In this document: piece by piece, positions 34,235-38,547 of the stretch
Numbering within the stretch: the stretch's first letter is position 1
How the letters are laid out: every line of letters begins with the position of its first letter
Assembly: GCA_903902895.1 (NCBI GenBank)
Contig: CAIUWO010000144.1
Coordinates: 1-38,547, forward strand
Direction: 5' to 3'
Origin: Candidatus Hydrogenedentota bacterium
Lineage (GTDB): Bacteria > Hydrogenedentota > Hydrogenedentia > Hydrogenedentales > CAITNO01
Length of the DNA stretch: 38,547 nucleotides
The notes under the pieces: model-generated
What the model saw: only the letters and a program-made list of their open reading frames with translations
What the model was told of the DNA's origin: nothing
The model's database searches: none
Program-made: the position numbers and the translations under genes

Positions 34235-36841
34235 ATGAATTCACTACTATTGGGACTGGTTTCATTCAGCAATGCTTGGTGGCCCTGGCTGGCCCATGCG
34301 GCATGGCAGTCGGCGCTGGTGGGCCTGCTGCTGCTCGGCGTCGTTTGGCTCATGCGGCGCAAGTCCGCGCCATCGCGCCACGGGGTACTGGTGGTCGCGC
34401 TGCTAAAGTTCGCCATGCCGCCACTATTCATTGTCTCGTATGCCCTGTTGCCCGCCCTTCCGATGGACGTTCCGGCGGCGCCCCGCGTGATGCAGTCCGG
34501 AGTCCCCGCGACGAACGGCGCAGTCAAATCCGCAGTCACGCCAAAGACGTCCAGCGCACTGGCGGCATCCAAGGGCATTGAACCTGCCGCCAAACCTTCG
34601 GCATCCCCATCCTCCACGGAGCACTCCGCTACAACAGCATCGCCCGGTCTCGCGGCACGCCTGCTGGGACAGTGGAGACTGTTGCTGTTTGCGGCGCACC
34701 TGTTCGGCGGACTGGCCGTGGCCGGCCTGATTCTTGTGGGCATCTCGGAGACAAGACGTTTTGTCCGGCGTTGTGAGGCTGCAAAAGACGGGGCAATGCT
34801 GCAAGCCTTCCAAGATGTTCGCAGCCGCCTGGGCGTGCGGCGCTCGATACAGTTGCTGCTTTCATCGGAGAACTGCACCCCGGTGGCCGTGGGGATACTG
34901 CGTCCCAGTGTCATCCTGCCGAAGTCGTTGGTGGAGCAGATGGATTCCGCGCGACTGGAAGCGGTGCTGGCCCATGAACTGGCCCACCATCAGCGGGGCG
35001 ACTTGTGGATCATGACCATAGAGAGTCTGCTCATGGTCGTGTGGTGGTTCCACCCTGTCTTCTGGCTCGTGCGCAGGGAACTGCGCGCCGTGCGCGAGGA
35101 CTGCTGCGACGACATCCTGCTGGAGGCGCGCGTGGCCGACAGCGAGACCTACTGCGAGATCCTGTTGCAGGCGGCGGGACACGCCGCGCGGCCGCGCCGG
35201 GCCCAGGCAGCCTTGGGCATCGCCGAACGGTTTCACCCGCTGGGCCGGCGCTTCATGCGCATCATGGATGCGCCGCTGGTTCGGAAGTCAAGCCTGTCCA
35301 GGCTGGGACTGGCGATGCTGACCGTGCTGGCGCTGGTGCTGTGGCCGGGGGTGCGCTTTGTTGCGGGGACGGCCGAAGCACAGACCGCGCCGCCCGCCGA
35401 AGTGAACCAACCGACACCGCCGCCCAATGACGACGGATCGGTCACACCCAGCACGCCGCCCGAAGGGTGGGTCTGGTGGGGCAGTATAGGTTTTCGCAAG
35501 GACGCCAAGATACAAAGCAACTATCAGGATACCAGGGGGACCGGTTATGGGGTGCCCGTGCAGTACACGAATGGCGGAACGCTGATTGTCGCCAGCAAGT
35601 ACCCCGACCATACCGCCTGCATCTGGTCCTATGACACGGTGACGGCACAGTTCAGCGTACTGCACCGCAAGACGCGTGAGGCGATGGGCAAATTCCTGGA
35701 GCACGAGGCCGTCGCCCAACTGCTCTGGACGGAATTCCCCCGGGAGTACACATGGGAACGCAACAAGGAAAACGGCAAGTTCTACCGGGAAGGCGCGAAA
35801 GGGGCGTTTGCATCGCTGCGTGGCGGCGTTCAAAGTAATGACTTTTACATCTCAAAACCCTACAGCGAAGATAACAGCGGGCTTGTGTTCAAGTCCAAAG
35901 TTATGGAAGGTGTGCTGATGCCGCTGAATGGCGGTGCGCTTGAGCTGATACAAACTATTACTGATTCAAGCGTGGCCATTCCCTTTGTGGAAAAGCGCTA
36001 CGCCAAAACGTACGTCCGTTCCATCTCCCTGTACGACCCAGTGACGAAACGAACACTGAGTTCCATGCCGGCAGATGGCCTGATGAGCGACCATGTCCAT
36101 AGGGATCTTGGCCAAGGCTTGGCCATGATCTTCTGCATCGATGCCGGTTCGGGAAGAGGAGGCGTGGCCGACACAACCCAGCGCATCGTGCTGATGACGT
36201 ATCCGGAACTGCGGGTTGTCGCACGGGGCGATCTTCCAAGGTCGGACCTGCAGATCATGCCGTCCGTAAAGGACAAACTGGCGATGGACATAATCCTCGA
36301 CAACTACTGGGCGAATGTTGAGGGCGGGACTCCCGTGCCCGGAAAGGTGTTCCCGGTCCCCAACCAGAAACTGTTCCGAGTTCGCGTTCCGGATACTTGG
36401 CGCGATGCGCCGGGGCAGAAGAACACGACCTGTATCTGGGAAGATCCGCCGAAGGACCTGGCCGCGCTGGAGGTGGCCGAACTGGGTGCGTTTGACGTGG
36501 CCAAGTACGATGCGCACTGGCTTTCGAAAGTGGAGAGTGATACCGGCGGCAAGAACATTACCCCCTCCTATGTGTGGCGCGACGGCATGATGTACTGGCG
36601 CAAACGGCACACGGGCGAGGTGGTGATGGCGGCCATCGCCGACCTGGACGCGCAGACGGTGATCGGCGGTGCGGGCACCGCCTGGGACGGGTTCCGTCTG
36701 AACCCCGCACGCGATGAACTGGTGACCTGGCGCGAGAACGGGGAGATTGTTTTTTGGAAGGTGCCGTTCCCTGCAGCGGAGGCGGTTTACAAGGGGCGCG
36801 TTGTTACGGACGAGACGCCCCATCGGCTTGAGCAGATGTGA
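34235..36841 (+). CDS. BlaR1/MecR1-like M56 membrane metallopeptidase with large C-terminal domain
   Basis: N-terminal TMs; zinc motif VLAHELAHHQRGDLW; VVWWFHPVFWLVRRELRAVREDCCDD; TM near residue 370; C-terminal extracytoplasmic region of about 480 aa. Confidence 0.88.
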   Translation: MNSLLLGLVSFSNAWWPWLAHAAWQSALVGLLLLGVVWLMRRKSAPSRHGVLVVALLKFAMPPLFIVSYALLPALPMDVPAAPRVMQSGVPATNGAVKSAVTPKTSSALAASKGIEPAAKPSASPSSTEHSATTASPGLAARLLGQWRLLLFAAHLFGGLAVAGLILVGISETRRFVRRCEAAKDGAMLQAFQDVRSRLGVRRSIQLLLSSENCTPVAVGILRPSVILPKSLVEQMDSARLEAVLAHELAHHQRGDLWIMTIESLLMVVWWFHPVFWLVRRELRAVREDCCDDILLEARVADSETYCEILLQAAGHAARPRRAQAALGIAERFHPLGRRFMRIMDAPLVRKSSLSRLGLAMLTVLALVLWPGVRFVAGTAEAQTAPPAEVNQPTPPPNDDGSVTPSTPPEGWVWWGSIGFRKDAKIQSNYQDTRGTGYGVPVQYTNGGTLIVASKYPDHTACIWSYDTVTAQFSVLHRKTREAMGKFLEHEAVAQLLWTEFPREYTWERNKENGKFYREGAKGAFASLRGGVQSNDFYISKPYSEDNSGLVFKSKVMEGVLMPLNGGALELIQTITDSSVAIPFVEKRYAKTYVRSISLYDPVTKRTLSSMPADGLMSDHVHRDLGQGLAMIFCIDAGSGRGGVADTTQRIVLMTYPELRVVARGDLPRSDLQIMPSVKDKLAMDIILDNYWANVEGGTPVPGKVFPVPNQKLFRVRVPDTWRDAPGQKNTTCIWEDPPKDLAALEVAELGAFDVAKYDAHWLSKVESDTGGKNITPSYVWRDGMMYWRKRHTGEVVMAAIADLDAQTVIGGAGTAWDGFRLNPARDELVTWRENGEIVFWKVPFPAAEAVYKGRVVTDETPHRLEQM

Positions 36842-36908
36842 GGCCGGGCTTGCGCGGCACGTCGGGGTGTTCGCCCCCTTCGGGGACGGTGTGTGTTTGC
36901 CTCGTTGA

Positions 36909-36980
36909 CCATGGGTTCCGCCCGCCAAAGGCGGGTAAACATCGCTCCACCCATGGCTATTATTGTGTGGCCCTGGGGCC
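36909..36980. repeat. GGCTATTATTG double-hairpin intergenic repeat
   Basis: CCATGGGTTCCGCCCGCC...CCACCCATGGCTATTATTGTGTGGCCCTGGGGCC. Confidence 0.65.
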
Positions 36981-37056
36981 AAGCAGCGGGACCTGCCTTC
37001 GCCCAAGGGCTTCGGCGAGACAAGCGCCTGCGGTACGGAAAGGCAGGCAAGTCTGG

Positions 37057-37914
37057 TCAGTGTTGCTCGGCCAGTTCGGCGAGGATGGCGTCCACGTGAT
37101 TTTGCAGGTGGTCCAAGTTGCCGCCGTTGTCGATGACCCATGTTGCCACAGCGCGTTTGGATTCCGGGTCGGACTGGGCGGCGATGCGGCGCTCCGCTTC
37201 AGCGGGGTCCATGCCGCGCTCTTCCACCAAACGGCGCATCCGCTCCGCAACGGGGCAACTGACGAGGATCAGCCCGTCGAACAGGAGCGGGACAGCAGGT
37301 GTGGCGGGGTTATGGTGCGGTTGAGCATTGGCGCGATGGTCCACATCCCCCGGCCCTTCGGGCCACCCCCTTCGAAGGGGGACCTGGGCAGGCGTGTGGT
37401 CTGGTCTTGGCGGGATGTGTTCTTCCCCGACGACTTCTCTCCCTGCCCCCTTCAAAGGGGGACCGGGGCAGGCGCGCGGTCCAGTTGTGGCGAGATGTAT
37501 GCCCCCCCGGCAACTGCTGTCCCCCCTGTCTTCTGCCATGGGGTTAACCATGCCCTTCTCCCCCAGCAAGGCCGCCTCGACCAAGACGGTTTGCGCGCCC
37601 TGCTCTCCAAGTTCCGCGCAGCGCCGCGCGATTTCGGCGTAGATGGCGGGATGGGTGATGGCGTTGAGCTGGCGGCGGGCGTTGGGATCGGCAAAGGCGC
37701 GGGCGGCGATGCGGGCGCGGTCGATGCTTCCATCTTCGGCGAGTATGCCGTCGCCAAAGGCGCGCAGCAGGGCCTCGTGGGCGGCGCCCCCGGGCTCGAT
37801 GACGGCGTGGCCAACGCGGTCGGCGTCGATGACGGGGATGCCGCGCCGTTCGAAGGCGCGGGCGGCTTCCGACTTGCCGGCGCCGATGCCGCCGGTGATG
37901 CCGAAGATCCTCAT
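37057..37914 (-). CDS. coaE: Dephospho-CoA kinase with repeat-derived in-frame insertion
   Basis: MRIFGITGGIGAGKSEAARAFERRGIPVIDADRVGHAVIEPG, NAITHPAIYAEI, VLVEAALLGEKG, then non-CoaE sequence (residues about 122-209), then LFDGLILVSCPVAERMRRLVEERGMDPAEAERRIAAQ, VIDNGG. Confidence 0.92.
   Translation of the reverse strand: MRIFGITGGIGAGKSEAARAFERRGIPVIDADRVGHAVIEPGGAAHEALLRAFGDGILAEDGSIDRARIAARAFADPNARRQLNAITHPAIYAEIARRCAELGEQGAQTVLVEAALLGEKGMVNPMAEDRGDSSCRGGIHLATTGPRACPGPPLKGAGREVVGEEHIPPRPDHTPAQVPLRRGWPEGPGDVDHRANAQPHHNPATPAVPLLFDGLILVSCPVAERMRRLVEERGMDPAEAERRIAAQSDPESKRAVATWVIDNGGNLDHLQNHVDAILAELAEQH
37341..37525. repeat. Palindromic repeat element inside coaE (GGCCCTTCGGGCC hairpin plus two 80-bp tandem units)
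   Basis: CCCCCTTCGAAGGGGGACCTGGGCAGGCG... and CCCCCTTCAAAGGGGGACCGGGGCAGGCG... 80 bp apart; 37341-37383 resembles 2567-2612. Confidence 0.88.
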
Positions 37915-38547
37915 CGCAGCCAGCCCCAGCGTTTCTTCTTGACGACGGTTTCACGGACAAAGATGGACAGCGTCTGCGCAAGCTGCACGGGATAGCGAAA
38001 GCGAATGAGCACCTCGCACCGTCCCGACTCGGAGCGCGGCGCGACGTCGCAGGCAAGCAAATCCTCGTTGAGAGTGCAGCGGACAAGGGGATTGGCCAGC
38101 CCCTCGGGCACGCGCAGCACCAGTTCGCGAATGATGACGGGACTGTCCAATGCAAGGTCGGTCTGCATTTCGGGGCCGCCGGAGCCCTGAATCTCCAGGT
38201 AGTGCATGCGCCCGAAACAAAACGGCGTCATCAGGGTGACGACGGCTTCGGCGCCCTTGAAACCGGGGCGCAGGTCAAGGTAGATGCGCTGCGCGGGCAC
38301 GGCGTGCAGCATGCCGCCGATGGCCTGGAAGAGCGGCCAGAGCAGGCGCAGGTCAAAGGCGGGGTCCTTGTCGAGCCGCGCGGCAAGCCGCGCGCCCCAG
38401 AAACCGCCCCCGACCGTTTCACTGGCATAGTGCCGTTCCAGAAAGGCAAGGCGCGCCAGGGACGCCGTGGGCAGTGTTTCGGCGCGGGGGTCCCGGGCCA
38501 GCGCTTTCAGGCAGCCCGCGACCCGCGCGGGCTGGGCCACATCGTCC
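37911..38547 (-). CDS. Hypothetical protein, probably truncated at the window edge (5' end missing)
   Basis: Frame open to the window end; overlaps the coaE start (ATGA-type). RLAFLERHYASETVGGGFWGARLAARLDKDPAFDLRLLWPLFQAIGGMLH...; no family recognised. Confidence 0.55.
   Translation of the reverse strand, partial: DDVAQPARVAGCLKALARDPRAETLPTASLARLAFLERHYASETVGGGFWGARLAARLDKDPAFDLRLLWPLFQAIGGMLHAVPAQRIYLDLRPGFKGAEAVVTLMTPFCFGRMHYLEIQGSGGPEMQTDLALDSPVIIRELVLRVPEGLANPLVRCTLNEDLLACDVAPRSESGRCEVLIRFRYPVQLAQTLSIFVRETVVKKKRWGWLR

Noticed and set aside
2488-37540. CRISPR array among the repeated palindromes
   Set aside because: Repeats are dispersed or at most two tandem 80-bp units, with no regular spacers and no cas genes.

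Overview
The window is a GC-rich bacterial chromosomal segment. A Planctomycetes/Hydrogenedentes-like source is only a guess, from the DUF1559-type pseudopilin and general gene style. Most of it is ordinary housekeeping content: NfeD/FloA, a GH-like beta-galactosidase, M20 and M24 peptidases, ispE, the ffh-rpsP-khpA-trmD-rplS cluster, lexA, a class A PBP, an ABC-F ATPase, gatCAB, rsfS, a Ser/Thr kinase, a BlaI/BlaR1-type pair and coaE. The points most worth a second look are: (1) coaE carries an approximately 88-codon in-frame insertion built from a palindromic repeat family that also occurs intergenically at about 2.5 kb, resembling Rickettsia palindromic elements; (2) an RHH/PIN toxin-antitoxin module lies between the 3' end of an ABC-F gene and a diverged second copy of that same 3' end; (3) a RAYT (HUH Y1 transposase) is flanked by REP-like elements with RAYT-less copies elsewhere in the window; (4) a 51-aa small protein divergent from lexA is absent from the supplied ORF track; (5) lexA and blaI have near-consensus promoters with overlapping dyads; (6) the BlaR1-like protein has a large C-terminal domain with no recognisable penicillin-binding motifs. 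No CRISPR array, rRNA or tRNA was recognised. All calls come from reading the sequence and ORF translations; no database search was run.
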